Shown here piece by piece: positions 31,701 through 44,059 of a DNA stretch of 64,000 bases. Position 1 is the first letter of the stretch, and every line of letters begins with the position of its first letter. Below the pieces are notes generated by a model. The model was not told where the DNA came from and ran no database searches. It saw nothing but the letters and a program-made list of their open reading frames with translations. Location of the stretch: the NCBI RefSeq assembly GCF_050947335.1, contig NW_027473709.1:104013-168012 (forward strand), in the 5' to 3' direction. This stretch comes from Megachile rotundata (taxonomy: Eukaryota > Arthropoda > Insecta > Hymenoptera > Megachilidae). The position numbers were made by a program, and so were the translations under genes.

Positions 31701-34700
31701 TAGTGAGTATAGTAATTCTCATTCTATCGATCATATAAGCATAATATGGCTAATAATATGAGTTAGATTGATAATAATAAGAGTAATGGGTATAGTAATT
31801 GTAGTTCTATCGATCATATAAGCAAAATATGGCTAATAATATGAGTTAGATTGATAATAATAAGAGTAATAACTACAGTAATTGTCGTTCTATCGATCAT
31901 ATAAGCATAATATGGCTAATAATATGAGTTAGATTGATAATAATAAGAGTAATAAGTATAGTAATTGTCGTTCTATCGATCATTTAAGCATAATATGGGT
32001 AATAATATGAGTCAGATTGATAATAATAACAGTAATAAGTATAGTAATAGTCGTTCTATCGATAATATAAGCATAATATGGCTAATAATATGAGTTAGAT
32101 TGATAATACTAAGAGTAGTGAGTATAGTAGTTCTCGTTCTATCGATCATATAAGCATAATATGGCTAATAATATGAGTTAGATTGATAATAATAAGAGTA
32201 ATAAGTATAGTAATTGTCGTTCTATCGATCATATCGGCATAATATGGTTAATAATATGAGTTAGATTCATAATAATAAGAGTAATAAGTATAGTAATTGT
32301 CGTTCTATCGATCATATAAGCATAATATGGCTAATAATATGAGTTAGATTGATAATACTAAGAGTAGTGAGTATAGTAATTCTCGTTCTATCGATCATAT
32401 AAGCATAATATGGCTAATAATATGAGTTATATTGATAGTAATAAGAGTAATAAGTATAGTAATTGTCGTTCTATCGATCATATAAGCATAATAAGGCTAA
32501 TAATATGAGTTAGAGTGATAATACTAAGAGTAGTGAGTATAGTAATTCTCATTCTATCGATCATATAAGCATAATATGGCTAATAATATGAGTTAGATTG
32601 ATAATAATAAGAGTAATGAGTATAGTAATTGTAGTTCTATCGATCATATCGGCATAATATGGTGAATAATATGAGTTAGATTCATAATAATAAGAGTAAT
32701 ACGTGTAGTAATTGTCGTTCTATCGATCATATAAGCATAATATGGCTAATAATATGAGTTAGATTGATAATAATAAGAGTAGTAAGTATAGTATTTGTCG
32801 TTCTATCGATCATATAAGCATAATATGGCTAATAATATGAGTTAGATTGATAATAATAAGAGTAATAAGTATAGTAATTGTCGTTCTATCGATCATTTAA
32901 GCATAATATGGGTAATAATATGAGTCAGATTGATAATAATAACAGTAATAAGTATAGTAATTGTCGTTCTATCGATAATATAAGCATAATATGGCTAATA
33001 ATATGAGTTAGATTGATAATACTAAGAGTAGTGAGTATAGTAGTTCTCGTTCTATCGATCATATAAGCATAATATGGCTAATAATATGAGTTAGATTGAT
33101 AATAATAAGAGTAATAAGTATTGTAATTGTCGTTCTATCGATCATATAAGCATAATATAGCTAATAATATGAGTTAGATTGATAATAATAACAGTAATAA
33201 GTATAGTAATTGTCGTTCTATCGATAATATAACCATAATATGGCTAGTAATATGAGTTAGATTGATAATACTAAGAGTAGTGAGTATAGTAATTCTCGTT
33301 CTATCGATCATATAAGCATAATATGGCTAATAATATGAGATAGATTGATAATAATAAGAGTAATAACTACAGTAATTGTCGTTCTATCGATCCTATAAGC
33401 ATAATAAGGCTAATAATATGAGTTAGAGTGATAATACTAAGAGTAGTGAGTATAGTAATTCTCATTCTATCGATCATATAAGCATAATATGGCTAATAAT
33501 ATGAGTTAGATTGATAATAATAAGAGTAATGGGTATAGTAATTGTAGTTCTATCGATCATATAAGCAAAATATGGCTAATAATATGAGTTAGATTGATAA
33601 TAATAAGAGTAATAACTACAGTAATTGTCGTTCTATCGATCATATAAGCATAATAAGGCTAATAATATGAGTTAGAGTGATAATACTAAGAGTAGTGAGT
33701 ATTGTAATTCTCATTCTATCGATCATATAAGCATAATATGGCTAATAATATGAGTTAGATTGATAATAATAACAGTAATAAGTATAATAACTGTCGTTCT
33801 ATCGATAATATAAGCATAATATGGCTAATAATATGAGTTAGATTGATAATACTAAGAGTAGTGAGTATAGTAATTGTCGCTCTATCGATCATATAAGCAT
33901 AATATGGCTAATAATATGATATAGATTGATAATAATAAGAGTAATAAGTATATTATTTGTCGTTCTATCGATCATGTAAGCATAATATGGCTAATAATAC
34001 GAGTTAGATTGATAATAATAAGAGTAATAAGTATAGTAATTGTCGTTCTATCGATCATTTAAGCATAATATGGCTAATAATATGAGTTAGATTGATAATA
34101 ATAACAGTAATAAGTATAGTAATTGTCGTTCTATCGATAATATAAGCATAATATGGCTAATAATATGAGTTAGATTGATAATACTAAGAGTAGTGAGTAT
34201 AGTAGTTCTCGTTCCATCGATCATATAAGCATAATATGGCTAATAATATGAGCTAGATTGATAATAATAAGAGTAATAAGTATAGTAATTGTCGTTCTAT
34301 CGATCATATAAGCATAATATGGCTAATAATATGAGTTAGATTGATAATACTAAGAGTAGTGAGTATAGTAATTCTCGTTCTATCGATCATATAAGCATAA
34401 TATGGCTAATAATATGAGTTAGATTGATAATAATAAGAGTAATGAGTATAGTAATTGTAGATCTATCGATCATTTAAGCATAATATGGCTAATAATATGA
34501 GTTAGATTGATAATAATAACAGTAATAAGTATAGTGATTGTCGTTCTATCGATCATTTAAGCATAATATGGGTAATAATATGAGTCAGATTGATAATAAT
34601 AACAGTAATAAGTATAGTAATTGTCGTTCTATCGATAATATAAGCATAATATAGCTAATAATATGAGTTAGATTGATAATACTAAGAGTAGTGAGTATAG

Positions 34701-35310
34701 TAGTTCTCGTTCTATCGATCATATAAGCATAATATGGCTAATAATATGAGTTAGATTGATAATAATAAGAGTAATAAGTATAGTAATTGTCGTTCTATCG
34801 ATCATATAAGCATAATATGGCTAATAATATGAGTTAGATTGATAATACTAAGAGTAGTGAGTATAGTAATTCTCGTTCTATCGATCATATAAGCATAATA
34901 TGGCTAATAATATGAGTTAGATTGATAATAATAACAGTAATAAGTATAGTAATTGTCGTTCTATCGATAATATAAGCATAATATGGCTAATAATATGAGT
35001 TAGATTGATAATACTAAGAGTAGTGAGTATAGTAATTCTCGTTCTATCGATCATATAAGCATAATATGGCTAATAATATGAGTTAGATTGATAATAATAA
35101 GAGTAATGAGTATAGTAATTGTAGATCTATCGATCATTTAAGCATAATATGGCTAATAATATGAGTTAGATTGATAATAATAACAGTAATAAGTATAGTA
35201 ATTGTCGTTCTATCGATCATTTAAGCATAATATGGGTCATAATATGAGTCAGATTGATAATAATAACAGTAATAAGTATAGTAATTGTCGTTCTATCGAT
35301 AATATAAGCA
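22700..35310 (+). repeat. 6225-bp (75-monomer) tandem duplication
   Basis: Sequence from about 22.7 kb to 29.09 kb is repeated at a 6225-bp offset from about 28.93 kb to 35.31 kb. Paired markers are 'gttcccg' at 23418/29643, 'cgatcct' at 27168/33393, and 'tatattatttg' near 27724/33950, plus the 'tgagagcagtgag', 'ggtgaataat', 'gtaatacgtgtag' and 'ttatattgatagtaat' monomers. The matched length is close to the offset, so this is a direct tandem duplication with its junction near 28.9-29.1 kb. A unique substitution, 'ctatccatcatttaag' at about 28906, lies close to the junction. End coordinates are approximate because neighbouring monomers are alike. Confidence 0.8.
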
Positions 35311-35399
35311 TAATATAGCTAATAATATGAGTTAGATTGATAATACTAAGAGTAGTGAGTATAGTAGTTCTCGTTCTATCGATCATATAAGCATAATAT

Positions 35400-36900
35400 G
35401 GCTTAATAATATGAGTTAGATTGATAATAATAAGAGTAATAAGTATAGTAATTGTCGTTCTATCGATCATATAAGCATAATATGGCTAATAATATGAGTT
35501 GGATTGATAATACTAAGAGTAGTGAGTATAGTAATTCTCGTTCTATCGATCATATAAGCATAATATGGCTAATAATATGAGTTAGATTGATAATAATAAG
35601 AGTAATGAGTATAGTAATTGTAGATCTATCGATCATTTAAGCATAATATGGCTAGTAATATGAGTTAGATTGATAATAATAACAGTAATAAGTATAGTAA
35701 TTGTCGTTCTATCGATCATTTAAGCATAATATGGGTAATAATATGAGTCAGATTGATAATAATAACAGTAATAAGTATAGTAATTGTCGTTCTATCGATA
35801 ATATAAGCATAATATGGCTAATAATATGAGTTAGATTGATAATACTAAGAGTAGTGAGTATAGTAGTTCTCGTTCCATCGATCATATAAGCATAATATGG
35901 CTTAATAATATGAGTTAGATTGATAATAATAAGAGTAATAAGTATAGTAATTGTCGTTCTATCGATCATATAAGCATAATATGGCTAATAATATGAGTTA
36001 GATTGATAATACTAAGAGTAGTGAGTATAGTAATTCTCGTTCTATCGATCATATAAGCATAATATGGCTAATAATATGAGTTAGATTGATAATAATAAGA
36101 GTAATGAGTATAGTAATTGTAGATCTATCGATCATTTAAGCATAATATGGCTAATAATATGAGTTAGATTGATAATAATAACAGTAATAAGTATAGTAAT
36201 TGTCGTTCTATCGATCATTTAAGCATAATATGGGTAATAATATGAGTCAGATTGATAATAATAACAGTAATAAGTATAGTAATTGTCGTTCTATCGATAA
36301 TATAAGCATAATATAGCTAATAATATGAGTTAGATTGATAATACTAAGAGTAGTGAGTATAGTAGTTCCCGTTCTATCGATCATATAAGCATAATATGGC
36401 TAATAATATGAGTTAGATTGATAATAATAAGAGTAATGGGTATAGTAATTGTAGATCTATCGATCATTTAAGCATAATATGGCTAATAATATGAGCTAGA
36501 TTGATAATAATAACAGTAATAAGTATAGTAATTGTCGTTCTATCGATAATATAACCATAATGTGGCTAGTAATATGAGTTAGATTGATAATACTAAGAGT
36601 AGTGAGTAGAGTAATTCTCGTTCTATCGATCATATAAGCATAATATGGCTAATAATATGAGTTAGATTGATAATAATAAGAGTAATAACTACAGTAGTTG
36701 TCGTTCTATCGATCATATAAGCATAATAAGGCTAAATAATATGAGTTAGAGTGATAATACTGAGAGCAGTGAGTATAGTAATTCTCATTCTATCGATCAT
36801 ATAAGCATAATATGGCTAATAATATGAGTTAGATTGATAATAATAAGAGTAGTGGGTATAGTAATTGTAGTTCGATCATATAAGCAAAATATGGCTAATA
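35400..36900 (+). repeat. Satellite stretch with four clustered indels
   Basis: Compared with the copy 16 kb upstream, this stretch has an extra T in 'ggcttaataat' at about 35403, another extra T in the same motif at about 35902, an extra A in 'ggctaaataat' at about 36735, and a four-base loss in 'gtagttcgatcat' at about 36873. I saw no other such cluster in the window; the other single-base indels are shared between HOR copies. The two T insertions are what open the only 73-codon minus-strand frames (35249-35470 and 35748-35969), which are therefore by-products and not genes. Confidence 0.8.
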
Positions 36901-38170
36901 ATATGAGTTAGATTGATAATAATAAGAGTAATGACTACAGTAATTGTCGTTCTATCGATCATATAAGCATAATAAGGCTAATAATATGAGTTAGAGTGAT
37001 AATACTAAGAGTAGTGAGTATTGTAATTCTCATTCTATCGATCATATAAGCATAGTAAGGCTAATAATATGAGTTAGATTGATAATAATAAGAGTAATGA
37101 GTATAGTAATTGTAGTTCTATCGATCATATCGGCATAATATGGCGAATAATATGAGTTAGATTCATAATAATAAGAGTAATAAGTGTAGTAATTGTCGTT
37201 CTATCGATCATATAAGCATAATATGGCTAATAATATGAGTTAGATTGATAATAATAAGAGTAGTAAGTATAGTATTTGTCGTTCTATCGATCATATAAGC
37301 ATAATATGGCTAATAATATGAGTTAGATTGATAATAATAAGAGTAATAAGTATAGTAATTGTCGTTCTATCGATCATTTAAGCATAATATGGGTAATAAT
37401 ATGAGTCAGATTGATAATAATAACAGTAATAAGTATAGTAATAGTCGTTCTATCGATAATATAAGCATAATATGGCTAATAATATGAGTTAGATTGATAA
37501 TACTAAGAGTAGTGAGTATAGTAGTTCTCGTTCTATCGATCATATAAGCATAATATGGCTAATAATATGAGTTAGATTGATAATAATAAGAGTAATAAGT
37601 ATAGTAATTGTCGTTCTATCGATCATATAAGCATAATATGGCTAATAATATGAGTTAGATTGATAATAATAAGAGTAATGAGTATAGTAATTGTAGATCT
37701 ATCGATAATATAAGCATAATATGGCTAATAATATGAGTTAGATTGATAATACTAAGAGTAGTGAGTATAGTAGTTCTCGTTCCATCGATCATATAAGCAT
37801 AATATGGCTAATAATATGAGTTAGATTGATAATAATAAGAGTAATAAGTATAGTAATTGTCGTTCTATCGATCATATAAGCATAATATGGCTAATAATAT
37901 GAGTTAGATTGATAATACTAAGAGTAGTGAGTATAGTAATTCTCGTTCTATCGATCATATATGCATAATATGGCTAATAATATGAGTTAGATTGATAATA
38001 ATAAGAGTAATAACTACAGTAATTGTCGTTCTATCGATCATATAAGCATAATAAGGCTAATAATATGAGTTAGAGTGATAATACTAAGAGTAGTGAGTAT
38101 AGTAATTCTCATTCTATCGATCATATAAGCATAATATGGCTAATAATATGAGTTAGATTGATAATAATAA

Positions 38171-38190
38171 GAGTAATGAGTATAATAACT
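38171..38190 (+). repeat. Junction of an exact three-monomer (249-bp) deletion
   Basis: Relative to 22153-22420, this copy jumps from an 'agtaatgagtata' monomer straight into 'taactgtcg', losing exactly 249 bp (3 x 83). The breakpoint lies in the shared 'gtata' at 38180-38184. The hybrid monomer keeps its 83-bp length, as expected for in-register recombination. The related block beginning at about 47.1 kb still has the intervening 'tcggtctatcg' and 'gtattgtaattctc' monomers. Confidence 0.75.
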
Positions 38191-41100
38191 GTCGTTCTAT
38201 CGATCATATAAGCATAATATGGCTAATAATATGAGTTAGATTGATAATAATAACAGTAATAAGTATAGTAATTGTCGTTCTATCGATAATATAACCATAA
38301 TATGGCTAGTAATATGAGTTAGATTGATAATACTAAGAGTAGTGAGTATAGTAATTCTCGTTCTATCGATCATATAAGCATAATATGGCTAATAATATGA
38401 GTTAGATTGATAATAATAAGAGTAATGAGTATAGTAATTGTAGATCTATCGATCATTTAAGCATAATATGGCTAGTAATATGAGTTAGATTGATAATAAT
38501 AACAGTAATAAGTATAGTAATTGTCGTTCTATCGATCATTTAAGCATAATATGGGTAATAATATGAGTCAGATTGATAATAATAACAGTAATAAGTATAG
38601 TAATTGTCGTTCTATCGATAATATAAGCATAATATGGCTAATAATATGAGTTAGATTGATAATACTAAGAGTAGTGAGTATAGTAGTTCTCGTTCCATCG
38701 ATCATATAAGCATAATATGGCTAATAATATGAGTTAGATTGATAATAATAAGAGTAATAAGTATAGTAATTGTCGTTCTATCGATCATATAAGCATAATA
38801 TGGCTAATAATATGAGTTAGATTGATAATACTAAGAGTAGTGAGTATAGTAATTCTCGTTCTATCGATCATATAAGCATAATATGGCTAATAATATGAGT
38901 TAGATTGATAATAATAAGAGTAATGAGTATAGTAATTGTAGATCTATCGATCATTTAAGCATAATATGGCTAATAATATGAGTTAGATTGATAATAATAA
39001 CAGTAATAAGTATAGTAATTGTCGTTCTATCGATCATTTAAGCATAATATGGGTAATAATATGAGTCAGATTGATAATAATAACAGTAATAAGTATAGTA
39101 ATTGTCGTTCTATCGATAATATAAGCATAATATAGCTAATAATATGAGTTAGATTGATAATACTAAGAGTAGTGAGTATAGTAGTTCCCGTTCTATCGAT
39201 CATATAAGCATAATATGGCTAATAATATGAGTTAGATTGATAATAATAAGAGTAATGGGTATAGTAATTGTAGATCTATCGATCATTTAAGCATAATATG
39301 GCTAATAATATGAGTTAGATTGATAATAATAACAGTAATAAGTATAGTAATTGTCGTTCTATCGATAATATAACCATAATGTGGCTAGTAATATGAGTTA
39401 GATTGATAATACTAAGAGTAGTGAGTAGAGTAATTCTCGTTCTATCGATCATATAAGCATAATATGGCTAATAATATGAGTTAGATTGATAATAATAAGA
39501 GTAATAACTACAGTAGTTGTCGTTCTATCGATCATATAAGCATAATAAGGCTAATAATATGAGTTAGAGTGATAATACTGAGAGCAGTGAGTATAGTAAT
39601 TCTCATTCTATCGATCATATAAGCATAATATGGCTAATAATATGAGTTAGATTGATAATAATAAGAGTAGTGGGTATAGTAATTGTAGTTCTATCGATCA
39701 TATAAGCAAAATATGGCTAATAATATGAGTTAGATTGATAATAATAAGAGTAATAACTACAGTAATTGTCGTTCTATCGATCATATAAGCATAATAAGGC
39801 TAATAATATGAGTTAGAGTGATAATACTAAGAGTAGTGAGTATTGTAATTCTCATTCTATCGATCATATAAGCATAATAAGGCTAATAATATGAGTTAGG
39901 TTGATAATAATAAGAGTAATGAGTATAGTAATTGTAGTTCTATCGATCATATCGGCATAATATGGTGAATAATATGAGTTAGATTCATAATAATAAGAGT
40001 AATAAGTGTAGTAATTGTCGTTCTATCGATCATATAAGCATAATATGGCTAATAATATGAGTTAGATTGATAATAATAAGAGTAGTAAGTATAGTATTTG
40101 TCGTTCTATCGATCATATAAGCATAATATGGCTAATAATATGAGTTAGATTGATAATAATAAGAGTAATAAGTATAGTAATTGTCGTTCTATCGATCATT
40201 TAAGCATAATATGGGTAATAATATGAGTCAGATTGATAATAATAACAGTAATAAGTATAGTAATAGTCGTTCTATCGATAATATAAGCATAATATGGCTA
40301 ATAATATGAGTTAGATTGATAATACTAAGAGTAGTGAGTATAGTAGTTCTCGTTCTATCGATCATATAAGCATAATATGGCTAATAATATGAGTTAGATT
40401 GATAATAATAAGAGTAATAAGTATAGTAATTGTCGTTCTATCGATCATATAAGCATAATATGGCTAATAATATGAGTTAGATTGATAATAATAAGAGTAA
40501 TGAGTATAGTAATTGTAGATCTATCGATAATATAAGCATAATATGGCTAATAATATGAGTTAGATTGATAATACTAAGAGTAGTGAGTATAGTAGTTCTC
40601 GTTCCATCGATCATATAAGCATAATATGGCTAATAATATGAGTTAGATTGATAATAATAAGAGTAATAAGTATAGTAATTGTCGTTCTATCGATCATATA
40701 AGCATAATATGGCTAATAATATGAGTTAGATTGATAATACTAAGAGTAGTGAGTATAGTAATTCTCGTTCTATCGATCATATATGCATAATATGGCTAGT
40801 AATATGAGTTAGATTGATAATACTAAGAGTAGTGAGTATAGTAATTCTCGTTCTATCGATCATATAAGCATAATATGGCTAATAATATGAGATAGATTGA
40901 TAATAATAAGAGTAATAACTACAGTAATTGTCGTTCTATCGATCATATAAGCATAATAAGGCTAATAATATGAGTTAGAGTGATAATACTAAGAGTAGTG
41001 AGTATAGTAATTCTCATTCTATCGATCATATAAGCATAATATGGCTAATAATATGAGTTAGATTGATAATAATAAGAGTAATGGGTATAGTAATTGTAGT

Positions 41101-41720
41101 TCTATCGATCATATAAGCAAAATATGGCTAATAATATGAGTTAGATTGATAATAATAAGAGTAATAACTACAGTAATTGTCGTTCTATCGATCATATAAG
41201 CATAATAAGGCTAATAATATGAGTTAGAGTGATAATACTAAGAGTAGTGAGTATAGTAATTCTCATTCTATCGATCATATAAGCATAATATGGCTAATAA
41301 TATGAGTTAGATTGATAATAATAAGAGTAATGGGTATAGTAATTGTAGTTCTATCGATCATATAAGCAAAATATGGCTAATAATATGAGTTAGATTGATA
41401 ATAATAAGAGTAATAACTACAGTAATTGTCGTTCTATCGATCATATAAGCATAATATGGCTAATAATATGAGTTAGATTGATAATACTAAGAGTAGTGAG
41501 TATAGTAGTTCTCGTTCTATCGATCATATAAGCATAATATGGCTAATAATATGAGTTAGATTGATAATAATAAGAGTAATGGGTATAGTAATTGTAGATC
41601 TATCGATCATTTAAGCATAATATGGCTAATAATATGAGTTAGATTGATAATAATAACAGTAATAAGTATAGTAATTGTCGTTCTATCGATAATATAACCA
41701 TAATATGGCTAGTAATATGA

Positions 41721-43228
41721 GTTAGATTGATAATACTAAGAGTAGTGAGTATAGTAATTCTCGTTCTATCGATCATATAAGCATAATATGGCTAATAATA
41801 TGAGTTAGATTGATAATAATAAGAGTAATAACTACAGTAATTGTCGTTCTATCGATCATATAAGCATAATAAGGCTAATAATATGAGTTAGAGTGATAAT
41901 ACTGAGAGTAGTGAGTATAGTAATTCTCATTCTATCGATCATATAAGCATAATATGGCTAATAATATGAGTTAGATTGATAATAATAACAGTAATAAGTA
42001 TAGTAACTGTCGTTCTTCGATAATATAAGCATAATATGGCTAATAATATGAGTTAGATTGATAACACTAAGAGTAGTGAGTACAGTAATTCTCGTTCTAT
42101 CCATCATATAAGCATAATATGGCTAATAATATGAGTTAGATTGATAATAATAAGAGTAATGAGTATAGTAATTGTAGTTCTATCGATCATATCGGCATAA
42201 TATGGTTAATAATATGAGTTAGATTCATAATAATAAGAGTAATAAGTATAGTAATTGTCGTTCTATCGATCATATAAGCATAATATGGCTAATAATATGA
42301 GTTAGATTGATAATACTAAGAGTAGTGAGTACAGTAATTCTCGTTCTATCGATCATATAAGCATAATATGGCTAATAATATGAGTTAGATTGATAGTAAT
42401 AAGAGTAATAAGTATAGTAATTGTCGTTCTATCGATCATATAAGCATAATAAGGCTAATAATATGAGTTAGAGTGATAATACCAAGAGTAGTGAGTATAG
42501 TAATTCTCATTCTATCGATCATTTAAGCATAATATGGCTAATAATATGAGTTAGATTGATAATAATAACAGTAATAAGTATAGTAATTGTCGTTCTATCG
42601 ATCATTTAAGCATAATATGGGTAATAATATGAGTCAGATTGATAATAATAACAGTAATAAGTATAGTAATTGTCGTTCTATCGATAATATAAGCATAATA
42701 TAGCTAATAATATGAGTTAGATTGATAATACTAAGAGTAGTGAGTATAGTAGTTCTCGTTCTATCGATCATATAAGCATAATATGGCTAATAATATGAGT
42801 TAGATTGATAATAATAAGAGTAATAAGTATAGTAATTGTCGTTCTATCGATCATATAAGCATAATATGGCTAATAATATGAGTTAGATTGATAATACTAA
42901 GAGTAGTGAGTATAGTAATTCTCGTTCTATCGATCATATAAGCATAATATGGCTAATAATATGAGTTAGATTGATAATAATAAGAGTAATAACTACAGTA
43001 ATTGTCGTTCTATCGATCATATAAGCATAATAAGGCTAATAATATGAGTTAGAGTGATAATACTGAGAGTAGTGAGTATAGTAATTCTCATTCTATCGAT
43101 CATATAAGCATAATATGGCTAATAATATGAGTTAGATTGATAATAATAACAGTAATAAGTATAGTAACTGTCGTTCTTCGATAATATAAGCATAATATGG
43201 CTAATAATATGAGTTAGATTGATAATAC
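41721..43228 (+). repeat. 14-monomer internal repeat next to element A
   Basis: The stretch from about 41721 to 42067 recurs at about 42882-43228 with an offset of 1161 bp (14 monomers minus one base). Both copies share 'tgagagtagtgag' and the one-base-deleted 'cgttcttcgata' monomer (42011 and 43172). The second copy is then interrupted by the palindromic element. The first continues as 'gataacactaagagtag' and so shows what an uninterrupted site looks like. The pair recurs at 51.1-52.3 kb as part of the 9128-bp duplication. Confidence 0.75.
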
Positions 43229-43231
43229 TAA

Positions 43232-43535
43232 CAAGGAAACATATCGAACCGCGACACACCGATTTTAATGAAACTTATGTGAAAGATAGTTCTCAAAAAA
43301 ATATTTGACACGTATTTTTTTTTATCGGCAATCGTTCACATTGAAGGGGTGAAAATAGCCCTCGAAGTTGGGGGTTGAAACCATGTTTTTGGGAATATCT
43401 CCGGAACGAAAGAAGATAATTGAATTCTTTTTTTTGTAAATTGTTCGTCTTCAGATAGGAAATTTTTGTGCGTAAAAAAATTTTAAGAAACTTTATTTGT
43501 TTAAATAATATTTAAAAAATTTATCATTTTTGTTT
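43232..43535 (+). repeat. Left inverted arm of element A
   Basis: 304-bp terminal inverted repeat. It pairs with 43756-44059 over its whole length, with only three mismatches seen: 'ctccgg' versus 'ctctgg', 'cttcag' versus 'ctttag', and one position in 'ggaaattttt'. Homopolymer lengths (A7, T9, T8, A7) are equal in both arms. That implies about 99% identity and a very stable hairpin if single-stranded or transcribed. Confidence 0.9.
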
Positions 43536-43755
43536 AAATTTTTGCACTAAATGTTGATGTATTTTTTTGCAACTTCGTGTACGTAAACTATGGACAAAAA
43601 TACGTGTTTTTGGAATTTTTTGTTTGTTGCAATGTTTATTAGATATATAATTTAACATCATCTCCTGTGAAGAGGGGCAATCAGCATTTTTATTACAAAT
43701 ATCATTATTTTTACAATCTTCTACAATATTTTAGACATTTTATACTTTAAAATTA
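43536..43755. other. Spacer of element A
   Basis: 220-bp AT-rich spacer between the inverted arms. It holds no open frame, no recognisable transposase fragment and no obvious promoter. It has several poly-T runs, and 'ttgcaactt' and 'gttgcaatg' as weak internal symmetry only. Confidence 0.8.
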
Positions 43756-44059
43756 AAACAAAAATGATAAATTTTTTAAATATTATTTAAACAAATAAAG
43801 TTTCTTAAAATTTTTTTACGCACAAAATTTTCCTATCTAAAGACGAACAATTTACAAAAAAAAGAATTCAATTATCTTCTTTCGTTCCAGAGATATTCCC
43901 AAAAACATGGTTTCAACCCCCAACTTCGAGGGCTATTTTCACCCCTTCAATGTGAACGATTGCCGATAAAAAAAAATACGTGTCAAATATTTTTTTGAGA
44001 ACTATCTTTCACATAAGTTTCATTAAAATCGGTGTGTCGCGGTTCGATATGTTTCCTTG
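43756..44059 (-). repeat. Right inverted arm of element A
   Basis: Reverse complement of the left arm over 304 bp, ending GGTTCGATATGTTTCCTTG followed by the TAA target duplication. Confidence 0.9.

Larger units (their letters stand above)
1..43231 (+). repeat. 83-bp satellite array, left segment
   Basis: Head-to-tail tandem array of an 83-bp monomer. The first unit is 1-83 and the second begins at 84 with the same phase word, AAGTATAGTA. In order, a monomer reads AAGTATAGTAATTGTCGTTC, then TATCGATCATATAAGC, then ATAATATGGCTAATAATATG, then AGTTAGATTGATAATAATAA, then GAGTAAT. It is about 24% G+C, with roughly 14 G to 6 C on the + strand. All units keep this orientation and I saw no inverted monomer. 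Phase is kept to the base over tens of kilobases, shifting only at a few single-base indels. Variants differ at a few fixed positions: aag/gag/aac start, attg/agttc/aatag, tcgatcat/tcgataat, ataag/tttaag/atcgg, ggcta/gggta/agcta, aataataag/aatactaag/aataataac. All reading frames carry frequent stops. A satellite is certain; I do not recognise the family. Confidence 0.98.

Noticed and set aside
35249..35470. 73-codon open frame on the minus strand
   Set aside because: It is the antisense of about 2.7 satellite monomers, low complexity (Ile/Leu/Thr-rich), and is open only because an extra T at about 35403 shifts frame past a stop. The 83-bp period changes frame every unit, so longer frames are not expected. 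Not a gene.
35748..35969. Second 73-codon minus-strand open frame, nearly the same as the first
   Set aside because: Same cause: an extra T at about 35902 in the same motif of a related monomer. The similarity is due to repetition, not selection.
43232..44059. Transposase gene or remnant in the palindromic element
   Set aside because: The 828 bp is explained by two inverted arms and an AT-rich 220-bp spacer without a usable open frame.
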